From: DASVFB01 sp963815965
GTDB lineage: Bacteria; Actinomycetota; Thermoleophilia; Gaiellales; Gaiellaceae
Direction: 5' to 3'
Assembly: GCA_963815965.1 (NCBI GenBank)
Contig: CAWFIT010000013.1
Coordinates: 5,265 to 69,264, forward strand
Length of the DNA stretch: 64,000 bases
Position numbers and translations under genes: made by a program. The notes under the pieces were generated by a model. That model did no database searches, was not told the DNA's origin, and saw only the letters and a list, made by a program, of their open reading frames with translations. Positions 24,932 to 33,119 of this stretch are shown piece after piece; within the stretch, counting starts at the first letter, position 1, and each line of letters begins with the position of its first letter.

Positions 24932-27900
24932 ATGTGGGCCGCGACCAAGGAATGGAGATCGCCGAGAGTACGCTCGGCGGCCTGCGTGCTTGCGATCCTG
25001 GTCGCCGCCGTTGCCCTGCAGGGCAGCTCCTCGAGCGCCGCCCCCTGTAGCGGGTTCGGCGTCACGGACATCTCTCCGGCCGTCGGCTTCGTGACCGGCG
25101 GCACTGCGGCGACGATCACGGGTTGCGGCTTCTCGGGAACCGGCACCCTCACGGTCGTGTTCGGCGGCGGCTCGCCGGTCACCGTCACACCGGCTTCGGA
25201 TACGTCGCTGACGGCTACGTCGCCTTTGGCGGCAGCGCCCGGCGGCGTCACCGTCACGGTGCGCCTCCACCCGTCAACAGGAAGCGACTCGGTCGCGACG
25301 ACTACGTTCACGTACGTTGCCAAGCCTGCGATCACGAAGATCGCGCCGGGGAGCGGCCCGGAGGCCGGCGGTACGTCGGTCCACGTCACAGGCAGCGCCC
25401 TGACGCAGACCGGAGCGACGACCGCCGTCAAGTTCGGCGCTACGGCGGCCGCGTCCGTCTCGAACGTGACCGGCGCGTCGCTCAAGGCCGTTTCGCCTGC
25501 GGGCACAGGCACGCAGAACGTGACCGTCACGGTCACCTTGCCGGGCGGCGAGTCGGCGACGAGCAACGGTAAGCCGTTCGACTACGTCCCTGCGCCGACC
25601 GTGACGAGCGTCTCGCCGACATCGGGCCCGGTCACCGGTGGGACGGACGTCACCGTCACCGGCACGCATTTCCAGCCCGGCGCCCACGTCCTGTTCGGGC
25701 CGTCGGACGGGTCGAGTAACCTCGACGACGACTCGACGGGCACGCCGGTCTCGGTCCTCAACTCGACGAGCATCCTCGTGACCGCGCCGCCCGGCATCGT
25801 CGGGGCGACCAACGTCGTCGTGGTCAACCCGGACGGCCAGAACGGTGCCCTCAAATCGGGGAGCGCCGGTCACTACAGCTATACGGGCACGGCGCCGTCG
25901 ATCACATCGGTGTCGCCGGCCACCGGCTCCTCGCTCGGCGGGACCTCAGTAACGATCACCGGCGCCGGGTTCTTCGCAAACGCGAAGGTCGGCTTCGCCA
26001 CGAGCGGGGGCACGAGCGTCGTGGTCTCGGCGGACGGGACGCAGATCACCGCGAAGACGCCGGCCCACGCGGCGGGAATCGTCGACGTGGTCGTGACGAA
26101 TCCGGGCGGCGGCAAGGCAACGAAGACCGGCGCGTTCACGTTCTCCGCTGCGCTCGCCCCGGACATCACAACGCTCTCGGTCGCGTCGGGAACATCTCTC
26201 GGCGGCACGCAGCTGACCATCTCCGGAGATCACTTCAGCACCGGGACGACCGTCTCGTTCGGAGGAACCCCAGCCGCCAGCGCCGCGGCTCTCAACGCGA
26301 CGACGATCGCGGCGAGAACCCCGGGACACGCTGCCGGCGCAGTGGATGTGACGGTGACCCTCCCGGACGGCCAGTCGGACACGCTGACTTCCGCCTTCAC
26401 CTTCAACGCCGCAGCTGCGCCGATGATCACCTCCATCACTCCGAGCACAGGGAAGAGCGGCACCGAGATCACCATCGTCGGCTCGGGCTTCGCGAGCACC
26501 GTCGGGACCATCACCGATCCGGCGAACGCCGTCTCTCCGGCGATCGTCTCCGTCGGGACCGCGGAGTGCGTGCCCGTAATTGTGGTGCCCGGCCAGACCA
26601 GCATCCCCGACTCCACCTGCTTGGAACCTGTTCCGCCAGACGCGATTGTGCGAAGCCCTATCTCGATCGTGGGCCTCGTTCCGAGCGCGCCTGGAGGAAC
26701 CAAGACAGTCACCGTCAAGAACCCGGACGGCCAGACGGCAACGAGCACGTTCACAAACACGGGCCCCGCCGGCGCCCCGACGCTAACTTCGATCTCACCG
26801 GCCACGGCGAACACCCTCGGCAACACGGTCGTGCACTTGGCGGGCACGGACTTCGCGCGTGGCGCCCGAGTGACATTCGGTCGGGCCGGCAAAGGCGTCT
26901 CCGGCACCGTGACGAGCGTCTCCTCCGACGGCACGACGATCGACGCGCGTGCCCCCGCCGGCGTCTACGGGACGGTCGATGTGACGGTCGTCAACCCTGA
27001 CCCTGAGAACAACCCGAGCACGTTGTCGGCCACCCTGGAGGACGGCTTCGTCTTCACGGCCGCGGCCCGGCCCACCATCACCTCCATCACACCGTCCTCA
27101 GGTCCGGGCGGGACAGAGGTGACGATCAAGGGAACCGGCTTCGCGAACACCTGTGCGGCGTCGACGAACGCCGTCGCGCCCGCGGCAGTGACCATCGGCG
27201 GTGAGCAACTGCTCCAACTCGAGCCCACCGAACCGCCCCGGCAAACGGACTGCCCAACCCTGCCCCCGCCCGCCTCCCCCCGCCCGCCCGTGGTCGTCAA
27301 CTCCACGACCATCACCGGGTTGATTCCGACCGCCCCCGCGGGCACGGTGCACGTGGCCGTCATGAACCCCGACGGGCAGGGAGCGATCCTCGTCGACGGC
27401 TACACGTACCCGCCGGACACCACCGCTCCCACGACGACCGCGGCCGCAACCGTCGGCGGGGCGTCGTACACGTTCGGCGATTGGGCGAGAGGATCGGTCT
27501 CGATCACGCTGTCCGCGAAGGACGACACCTCGGGCGTGAAGAACATCTCGTTCTCCTCAACCGGTGCACAGACGAATCCCGTGACCGTCGTGCCGGGTGC
27601 GTCGAGATCGGTGACGGTCACGGCCCAAGGGAAGACGACGATCTCGTACTTCGCCTCCGACAACGCTAACAACGTGGAGTCAGCGAACACGCGCCAGGTG
27701 TGGATCGACTCGATCGCGCCGTCGGTCACCACCACGGCGACGATACCGTCGGGCGGGGGGACGATTCCGTACATCCCCGGCACCAACACGGGCCAGGACG
27801 TCACCGTCACGTTCGATTGCACGGACGGCAACTCCGGCGTCTCGACGCTGACATACACCAGCGGGTCGACCACGACTTCGAGTGGGACCAATCCGTTGAG

Positions 27901-28846
27901 CGTCACGGTCACGAGCTCCGGCAACAATCAGTCGGTGACGGGGACGTGCACGGACGCGGCCGGGAACAAGACCACCTCCACCTTCGACCGGATCAACATC
28001 ACCAAGACGTCGCCCACGATCCACGTCGCCGCCACTATCGCCGGCGGAGCGCCGTACACCGCGGGAGTTTGGGTCCGCCGGACCGTGACCGTCACGTTCA
28101 CCTGCACTCCGATCTCGGCCGACAACCAGATCGTCTCGGTCACCGCACCCGTGCAAGTCCAGGGGCCGACCGAGAATCGGACCGTCAGCGGGACGTGTAC
28201 CGATTACGCGGGCAACAGCAGCAGCGTCACCTTCGGCACTCCCACGGCTGGGATCGACATCGACCGCACGCTGCCGGTCGCCACCGCCACGGCGACGACG
28301 ACGAACAACAGCGGGGCGACCCTGCCCTACACGGCAGGAAGCTGGACCAACCACGACGTCGTCGTGACGTTCCACTGCACGGACGACGGCGCGAACCAGT
28401 CGGGCGTCGCGAGTTTCGATCCTCCGGTGACAGTGAGCGCCGCCGGGACGACCAACGGCGTCATCGGCAACTGCACGGACGTTGCGGGCAACCACGCGAA
28501 CCCGCCTGCCTTCTTCGGCCCAATCAAGATCGACAAGAGCGCGCCCGCCTGCACCGTCGCCGTCATCCCGACCACGCTGACGGGGAACAACAAGCTCGTC
28601 ACCGTCTGGGCCACGGTCTTCGTCACCGACGGCAGTTCGGGAGCGAACGGATCTGTGCTCAAGTCGATCACGAGCAACAATCCGGCGACCGCGGGAAGCG
28701 ACATCGTTGGATTCACCGTCGGCACCGCGAGTTACAAGGGACAGCTTCGTGCTGCCAAGGGGCGCCTGTACACCTTTACGTACCAGGCGTTCGACGTGGC
28801 CCAAAACGCGAGCCCACCTTGTTCCTTCGTGGTGCGCGTGCGCTGA
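24932..28846 (+). CDS. Giant secreted TIG/Ig-repeat surface protein
   Basis: This 1304-residue exported protein has an N-terminal signal segment (AACVLAILVAAVALQGSSSS). Residues ~40-828 hold about eight IPT/TIG repeats, each opening with a variant of ITSVSPATGSSLGGTSVTIT and closing with a short FTF/FxY strand. Residues ~829-1304 hold four or five Ig-like modules, most with a Cys pair (FDCTDGNSGV ... GTCTDAAGN). No LPXTG or C-terminal anchor is seen. Ser/Thr/Gly-rich composition with very few Lys and Arg is typical of extracellular adhesins. It follows the two coiled-coil genes by 17 nt and is followed by an LCP-family gene. Role is presumably adhesion or cell-surface structure, inferred. Confidence 0.9.
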   Translation: MWAATKEWRSPRVRSAACVLAILVAAVALQGSSSSAAPCSGFGVTDISPAVGFVTGGTAATITGCGFSGTGTLTVVFGGGSPVTVTPASDTSLTATSPLAAAPGGVTVTVRLHPSTGSDSVATTTFTYVAKPAITKIAPGSGPEAGGTSVHVTGSALTQTGATTAVKFGATAAASVSNVTGASLKAVSPAGTGTQNVTVTVTLPGGESATSNGKPFDYVPAPTVTSVSPTSGPVTGGTDVTVTGTHFQPGAHVLFGPSDGSSNLDDDSTGTPVSVLNSTSILVTAPPGIVGATNVVVVNPDGQNGALKSGSAGHYSYTGTAPSITSVSPATGSSLGGTSVTITGAGFFANAKVGFATSGGTSVVVSADGTQITAKTPAHAAGIVDVVVTNPGGGKATKTGAFTFSAALAPDITTLSVASGTSLGGTQLTISGDHFSTGTTVSFGGTPAASAAALNATTIAARTPGHAAGAVDVTVTLPDGQSDTLTSAFTFNAAAAPMITSITPSTGKSGTEITIVGSGFASTVGTITDPANAVSPAIVSVGTAECVPVIVVPGQTSIPDSTCLEPVPPDAIVRSPISIVGLVPSAPGGTKTVTVKNPDGQTATSTFTNTGPAGAPTLTSISPATANTLGNTVVHLAGTDFARGARVTFGRAGKGVSGTVTSVSSDGTTIDARAPAGVYGTVDVTVVNPDPENNPSTLSATLEDGFVFTAAARPTITSITPSSGPGGTEVTIKGTGFANTCAASTNAVAPAAVTIGGEQLLQLEPTEPPRQTDCPTLPPPASPRPPVVVNSTTITGLIPTAPAGTVHVAVMNPDGQGAILVDGYTYPPDTTAPTTTAAATVGGASYTFGDWARGSVSITLSAKDDTSGVKNISFSSTGAQTNPVTVVPGASRSVTVTAQGKTTISYFASDNANNVESANTRQVWIDSIAPSVTTTATIPSGGGTIPYIPGTNTGQDVTVTFDCTDGNSGVSTLTYTSGSTTTSSGTNPLSVTVTSSGNNQSVTGTCTDAAGNKTTSTFDRINITKTSPTIHVAATIAGGAPYTAGVWVRRTVTVTFTCTPISADNQIVSVTAPVQVQGPTENRTVSGTCTDYAGNSSSVTFGTPTAGIDIDRTLPVATATATTTNNSGATLPYTAGSWTNHDVVVTFHCTDDGANQSGVASFDPPVTVSAAGTTNGVIGNCTDVAGNHANPPAFFGPIKIDKSAPACTVAVIPTTLTGNNKLVTVWATVFVTDGSSGANGSVLKSITSNNPATAGSDIVGFTVGTASYKGQLRAAKGRLYTFTYQAFDVAQNASPPCSFVVRVR

Positions 28847-28870
28847 AATAACGCCGTAACGCTCGTCTCC

Positions 28871-28876
28871 TAGACT
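28871..28876 (+). promoter_or_regulatory. Leaderless -10 box (TAGACT) of the LCP gene
   Basis: TAGACT is followed by 6 nt and the GTG at 28883, with no ribosome-binding site. Confidence 0.55.
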
Positions 28877-28882
28877 GGATCG

Positions 28883-30223
28883 GTGGCGGCCGCGACGCTC
28901 TCGATGCTCGTACCGGGGCTCGGCCAGCTCGTCGTGGGGGCGTACCGCCGCGCAATCGTTCTGCTTTCGCTCACGGCGGCGATCTTGCTGGCGTCGGGGG
29001 CCGTTGCGCTGGTGCATCCGACGCTCGGGCTTCGCCTGCTGCTCGCGATCCTCGTCCTGGACGTCGCGCTGCTCGGACTTCGCTTGTTCGCTGTCGTCGA
29101 CGCCGGCCGATCAGCCGCTCCGGTGTTCGTCGCCGCACTCGTCGTTCTGACGGTGGCGCCGCACGCGGCCGCCGGCTACCTCGCCGTTCGCAGCTACGCC
29201 GTCCTCGACCGTGTCTTCGCGAACGCGGAGCCGCGTGACGTACTGCCCTCGCAGGGCATCTTCCTCAGCGATCAACCGGCGCTCGAGCCCGAACCGCGGC
29301 TGCCGCGCGGGCGGCCGCTCGCCGCCTCGCCGCAGGTACTGGAGACTGCCGCCGCCGAGCGTCCCTGGACGACGATCCTGCTCATGGGCACCGACGAAGG
29401 CCCCGGCAACTGGGGTGCCCGCACCGACACGATCATCCTCGTCGCGCTCGAGCACGGGACAGGACGCGCCGCCGCGTTCGGGATCCCGCGGAACCTCGTC
29501 AACGTTCGCGTGGGCGGTCGCCTGCCGATCTTCCACGACCCGATCAACGGGCTGTATTCGTACGCCCGCGCGCAGCCTGATCTCTTTCCGCACGCGCGCG
29601 ACCCCGGGGCGACCGCGCTCAAGTTCGCCGTCTCGCGGCTGCTCGGCGTGCGCGTCGACTACTACGCGCTCGCGAACTTGCGCGGCTTCGAGGGCCTCGT
29701 CGATGCGCTCGGCGGCGTCACGATCGACGTGAAGGAACGGCTCAACGACTCGGTGACGCGTGCGGCGTGGGGGGAACCGAAGCCGAGGATCGACGTCTAT
29801 CCGGGCCGCAGGTACCACTTCAACGGCTGGGAGGCGCTCGCGTACGTGCGGTCGCGCAAGGCATCGGACGACTACACACGCATGGCGCGGCAACGCTGCT
29901 TCCTGAGCGCGCTGGCGGACCAACTCGACCCGCTGAGCGTGTTGCGGAACTTCGAGTCGCTCGCGCGAACGGTCGAGCGCAACGTGCGCACCGACATCCC
30001 CCTCGACCGCTTCCCGGGCCTCGTCAAGCTCGCCACTCGCATCGACCCGCGCTCGACGCTGACCGTGACGTTCGGACGGGAGTTCATCCTCCGTCGTCGC
30101 AAGACGGACAACTTCCCGACCCCGCAGGTCGGCCGTATCCACGCGACCGTGCGCGCGGCGGTTCTTCACCCACGCGAGGCGGCCGCCGAAGGACGCGTCT
30201 CCCTGGCGCGCGCCGCCTGCTAA
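28883..30223 (+). CDS. LytR-CpsA-Psr (LCP) family glycopolymer transferase
   Basis: This 446-residue membrane protein has three N-terminal hydrophobic spans (about residues 18-110: AIVLLSLTAAILLASGAV, LLLAILVLDVALLGLRLF, VFVAALVVLTVAPHAAAGYL) and an extracellular LCP domain (about 160-375). Conserved LCP features are ILLMGTDEGPGNWGARTDTI, AAFGIPRNLVNV, ALGGVTIDVKERL and LAYVRSRKASDDYTRMARQR, including the Asp/Arg residues that bind the polyprenyl pyrophosphate. LCP enzymes attach glycopolymers to peptidoglycan. The GTG start follows a TAGACT box by 6 nt. It lies downstream of the surface-protein operon and may help decorate the same envelope layer. Confidence 0.9.
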   Translation: MAAATLSMLVPGLGQLVVGAYRRAIVLLSLTAAILLASGAVALVHPTLGLRLLLAILVLDVALLGLRLFAVVDAGRSAAPVFVAALVVLTVAPHAAAGYLAVRSYAVLDRVFANAEPRDVLPSQGIFLSDQPALEPEPRLPRGRPLAASPQVLETAAAERPWTTILLMGTDEGPGNWGARTDTIILVALEHGTGRAAAFGIPRNLVNVRVGGRLPIFHDPINGLYSYARAQPDLFPHARDPGATALKFAVSRLLGVRVDYYALANLRGFEGLVDALGGVTIDVKERLNDSVTRAAWGEPKPRIDVYPGRRYHFNGWEALAYVRSRKASDDYTRMARQRCFLSALADQLDPLSVLRNFESLARTVERNVRTDIPLDRFPGLVKLATRIDPRSTLTVTFGREFILRRRKTDNFPTPQVGRIHATVRAAVLHPREAAAEGRVSLARAAC

Positions 30224-30264
30224 GACCAGGGGAGCGCAACGCTTACTCGGAAGGAGACTTCAAA

Positions 30265-30633
30265 ATGGCGGTGGAATCAGGAGAGCGCTCGGAGATGGTG
30301 AACGAGTTGCTCAAGCGAGTCGGACAGACGGTCGGCGACAAGGCGCACGTGTCGAGCGTCTTCGGAGAGCCCGTCGAGCGTGACGGCCTTACCGTGATTC
30401 CGGTTGCGAAGGCGCGGTTCGGATTTGGCGGTGGCGGCGGCTCAGGCTCGAGTGAGGGCGAAGAAGGCTCGGGAGGAGGTGGAGGCGGCGGTGCGTCCGT
30501 TACCCCGATCGGCTACATCGAGGTGCGAGACGGCAGCGCGGAGTTCAAGCGAATCTCAACCTCGACGGACCTGCTCGCACTCGTCGCCGCAGCATCACTC
30601 GCGGCACTCGCCGTCAAACGGCTGCTCGACTGA
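30265..30633 (+). CDS. GerW (YtfJ)-family protein
   Basis: This 122-residue protein starts at the ATG after AAGGAG (30251-30256). The family core is seen in NELLKRVGQTVGDKAHVSSV, FGEPVERDGLTVIPVAKARFGFGGG and VTPIGYIEVRDG. A Gly/Ser/Glu-rich linker sits between the halves, and the C-terminus is hydrophobic (LLALVAAASLAALAVKRLLD). Bacillus GerW/YtfJ is a spore protein, but many non-sporulating actinobacteria carry homologues, so no sporulation role is implied. The longer open frame upstream is out of phase with the LCP gene. Confidence 0.87.
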   Translation: MAVESGERSEMVNELLKRVGQTVGDKAHVSSVFGEPVERDGLTVIPVAKARFGFGGGGGSGSSEGEEGSGGGGGGGASVTPIGYIEVRDGSAEFKRISTSTDLLALVAAASLAALAVKRLLD

Positions 30634-30703
30634 GCCAAGCGATCTCCGGTTAAGCGACCGACCCCTCGTTGCGGCCCGGTTGCCTGTGGCAGGATCCACG
30701 GCC

Positions 30704-31096
30704 GTGGATACCAGTCGGCTTGCGGCGTTTCTTGACTTTGCCGAGCTTCCTGCGGCGGAGCTCGACGAGCTCGCGGCCGCCGTAACCGAGGTCGACGTGC
30801 GAGCGGCTGACACCATCCTCGCGCTCGACGACTACGGAACCGGCGTCTACTTCATCGAAGAGGGAGCGGCCCAGGTCTTGGACGACCACGGCGAGGAAGT
30901 CGACACTCTCGGCCCCAGCGACACGTTCGGCGAGATTGCGCTCCTGCTCACGGGGCAGCGGACGGCCACCGTCGTCGCACGGACGCCGATGCGGCTCCTT
31001 TCGCTCTCCGGTCAGGACTTCGAGCGCATCCGATCGCGTGTGCCCACGCTCGAAGATTCGCTGCGCCGCCTCGGCGTCGAGCGCGCGCGCCGGTAG
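30704..31096 (+). CDS. Cyclic-nucleotide-binding-domain protein
   Basis: This 130-residue single-domain protein shows the CAP-like beta-roll: VDVRAADTILALDDYGTGVYFIEEGAAQVL, then the phosphate-binding cassette DTFGEIALLLTGQRTATVVA with its conserved Gly-Glu and Arg. There is no DNA-binding domain. The GTG at 30704 lies 8 nt after CAGGAT, a possible leaderless -10. With the similar protein at 40766-41143 it is a candidate reader for the cyclase at 13.5 kb, although the ligand is not proven. It converges on the hydrolase gene with 7 nt between stops. Confidence 0.85.
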   Translation: MDTSRLAAFLDFAELPAAELDELAAAVTEVDVRAADTILALDDYGTGVYFIEEGAAQVLDDHGEEVDTLGPSDTFGEIALLLTGQRTATVVARTPMRLLSLSGQDFERIRSRVPTLEDSLRRLGVERARR

Positions 31097-31103
31097 ACGC
31101 GAC

Positions 31104-32000
31104 TCAGTCGATCGTGGTGAGGAAGGACTCGACCGCGTCGAGGAACGCGTCGGGCTCCTCCACGTGCGGCATGTGACTCGACTGCTCGAAAAGGATCCAC
31201 TCCGCGCCCGGGATTCGTTTGTGGATCTCCCCGACGATCAGTGGAGTCGCCTCGTCGTAACGGCCTGACACCAGCAGCGTCGGCTTATCGATCTCGTGCA
31301 GACGGTCGGTGATGTCCCATGTCTTCAGCGACCCGACGACGTGGAACTCGCTCGGGCCGTTCATGGCGTGGTAAACGGTCGGGTTGGCGGCGATCTGCGC
31401 GAACGAACGCACGACGCAGTCGGGCATCGGCACGATCCGGCAGACGTGGCGCGCGTAGAAGACCGCGACGGCCGCCTCGTACTCGGGATCGTCGGTCGTG
31501 CCGGCATTCTCGTGCCTCGTCAGCGTCTCCTGCACGTCCTGCGGTTGGTCAGCGCGCAAGCGGTTCGCCTCCGAGACCCAGAGCGTCATGCTCGCCGGCG
31601 AGTCGGCGACGACAAGTCCTCGCAGGCCCGCCGGGTGGTCGAGCGCATGCTCCATGGCAAGCATTCCGCCCCACGATTGGCCGACGACGGCGTACCGCTC
31701 GGCGATCCCAAGGTGTCTGGTGAGCTCGACGAGCTCGTCCTTGAAGAGCTGTGGTGTCCAGAAGTCGGCAGGGGCATCGGGTAAGAGGTCGCTGCTGCCG
31801 CAACCGAGCTGGTCATAGAGGACGCATGCTCGGCCGGACCGGCTCAGGTCCGCGATAGGCTCGCAGTAGTCGTGCGCGGCGCCGGGGCCGCCGTGACAGA
31901 TCACGACAGCCGTCTGCGGCGAGGAAGCGTCGAGCTCGCCCACGACGCGGTACCAGGTTTCGTGACCTTGCCACTTCATCCGTCCCTCGCGTGCGGTCAC
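31104..32000 (-). CDS. Proline iminopeptidase-like alpha/beta hydrolase
   Basis: This 298-residue cytoplasmic hydrolase has the oxyanion segment VVICHGGPGAAHDY, the pattern LYDQLGCGSSD, the nucleophile elbow VVGQSWGGMLAMEHAL, the acid Asp in LLVSGRYDEATP and the catalytic His in SSHMPHVEEP. The HGGPG box and length fit S33 proline iminopeptidase-type enzymes. GTG 32000 is chosen as start because TACGCT stands 6 nt before it, a leaderless promoter. An internal ATG at 31979 is the alternative. Substrate is unknown; a small peptide, amino acid amide or ester is possible. Confidence 0.88.
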   Translation of the reverse strand: MTAREGRMKWQGHETWYRVVGELDASSPQTAVVICHGGPGAAHDYCEPIADLSRSGRACVLYDQLGCGSSDLLPDAPADFWTPQLFKDELVELTRHLGIAERYAVVGQSWGGMLAMEHALDHPAGLRGLVVADSPASMTLWVSEANRLRADQPQDVQETLTRHENAGTTDDPEYEAAVAVFYARHVCRIVPMPDCVVRSFAQIAANPTVYHAMNGPSEFHVVGSLKTWDITDRLHEIDKPTLLVSGRYDEATPLIVGEIHKRIPGAEWILFEQSSHMPHVEEPDAFLDAVESFLTTID

Positions 32001-32075
32001 GCGAAGAGCGTACTCGGGCGCCGGTCCCGCGTGGATCTGCTTGGCTAACCGGGCTGACTCGACAAGGAGGAGCAC

Positions 32076-32510
32076 ATGACGACCAAGAACGACTTCGACG
32101 CCGAACAGTGGAAGCTGGTCGCGGAGGGACCGGTCACCGCCGGGATGATCGTGCTCGGCGCGGAAGGCGGCGGGACGTTCCGCGAGACGTACGCGCTCGC
32201 GCGAGCGTACGCCGACGCGCGCAAGCAGCACGGCGAGAGCGAGTTGCTCGACGAGATCGTTTCGGCGAAGCCCGAGTTCGACCGACACCGCTACAAGTCG
32301 CAGGAGGAGCTCCGCGAGCAGGGTTCGCAGCGGCTCGCCGACGCAGTCGCGCTACTCGGAGAGAAGGCGACGCCGGAGGAGGTCGCCGACTACAAGGCAT
32401 TCGTCGCCAACCTCGCGTCGGCGGTCGCGTCCGCGCACAAGGAGCACGGGCAGCAGATCAGCCCGGCCGAGCAGGCGGCGCTCGACGAGATTGTTGCGCG
32501 ACTCGGCTAA
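32076..32510 (+). CDS. Conserved hypothetical protein
   Basis: This 144-residue soluble, highly charged helical protein begins FDAEQWKLVAEGPVTAGMIV and continues with GGGTFRETYALARAYADARK and QISPAEQAALDEIVARLG. AAGGAGGA lies 6 nt before the ATG. It resembles a family common in actinobacteria with no known function. It has no signal peptide or TM segment. Its TAA stop overlaps the stop of the convergent DUF2269 gene within CTAA. Confidence 0.8.
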   Translation: MTTKNDFDAEQWKLVAEGPVTAGMIVLGAEGGGTFRETYALARAYADARKQHGESELLDEIVSAKPEFDRHRYKSQEELREQGSQRLADAVALLGEKATPEEVADYKAFVANLASAVASAHKEHGQQISPAEQAALDEIVARLG

Positions 32511-33088
32511 CTGAAAAACGGCTTCGCGACCATGTCGGCCGCGATCAGGAGCACGAGGACGACGTCCGCGCGCGCGACCGCGATCACCCGATTCAGTCGC
32601 GCGCTCACCTCCGGATCTTCGGGCCCCTTCGTCTCGATGAGCTTCGCGAGCCGCCCACCTTCGGGGCCGAGGAAGGCCGCGCCGACGACGAACGACACGC
32701 CCCAGCCGACGAGGCCGAAGATCGTCCAGAAGTGGTCGTAGCCCCAGCCGCCCTTGTGCATGAGCACGAAGCCCATCGCGAGGACGAGTAGCGACGCCGG
32801 GACAAAGACGCGCGTGCTGAGCCACTCGGCCTGCCTGCCGATCTGGAGCAGCTGGCCGTAGTCCTTCGCACGCTGCGCCTGCCACGCGAGGACGCTGATC
32901 ATCGTCCCGCCGCCGAGCCAGACGATCGCAGCGAGCACGTGGATCGATTTGAAGACGAGGTACCAGCTCGTCTTGGAGAAGAAGAGGACGAGCAGGGCGA
33001 GCCCTGCGATCGGTCCGAGGATCCCGAGCCATTCGAGTGCCGTCCGGTGGCTTTCCGCGGGAGCCCGCGTTGTCGTGTCCTGGGTCAT
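32507..33088 (-). CDS. DUF2269-like integral membrane protein
   Basis: This 193-residue protein has four TM helices: LGILGPIAGLALLVLFF, VFKSIHVLAAIVWLGGGTMIS, VFVPASLLVLAMGFVLM and FWTIFGLVGWGVSFVVGAAFL, plus a hydrophobic C-terminal segment. The motif KSIHVLAAIVWLGG with a conserved His in the second helix is characteristic of DUF2269 and related CopD-like membrane proteins, where the His may bind metal or haem. It lies 31 nt after a polytopic membrane gene on the same strand. Function is unknown. Confidence 0.85.
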   Translation of the reverse strand: MTQDTTTRAPAESHRTALEWLGILGPIAGLALLVLFFSKTSWYLVFKSIHVLAAIVWLGGGTMISVLAWQAQRAKDYGQLLQIGRQAEWLSTRVFVPASLLVLAMGFVLMHKGGWGYDHFWTIFGLVGWGVSFVVGAAFLGPEGGRLAKLIETKGPEDPEVSARLNRVIAVARADVVLVLLIAADMVAKPFFS

Positions 33089-33119
33089 GGCGACAGTGAA
33101 CCCGAATTCGGAACGGTCT

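Noticed and set aside
27680..29017. 445-residue minus-strand frame opposite the giant repeat protein
   Set aside because: Composition is Arg/Asp/Val-rich without domains; it only mirrors the TIG/Ig coding strand.
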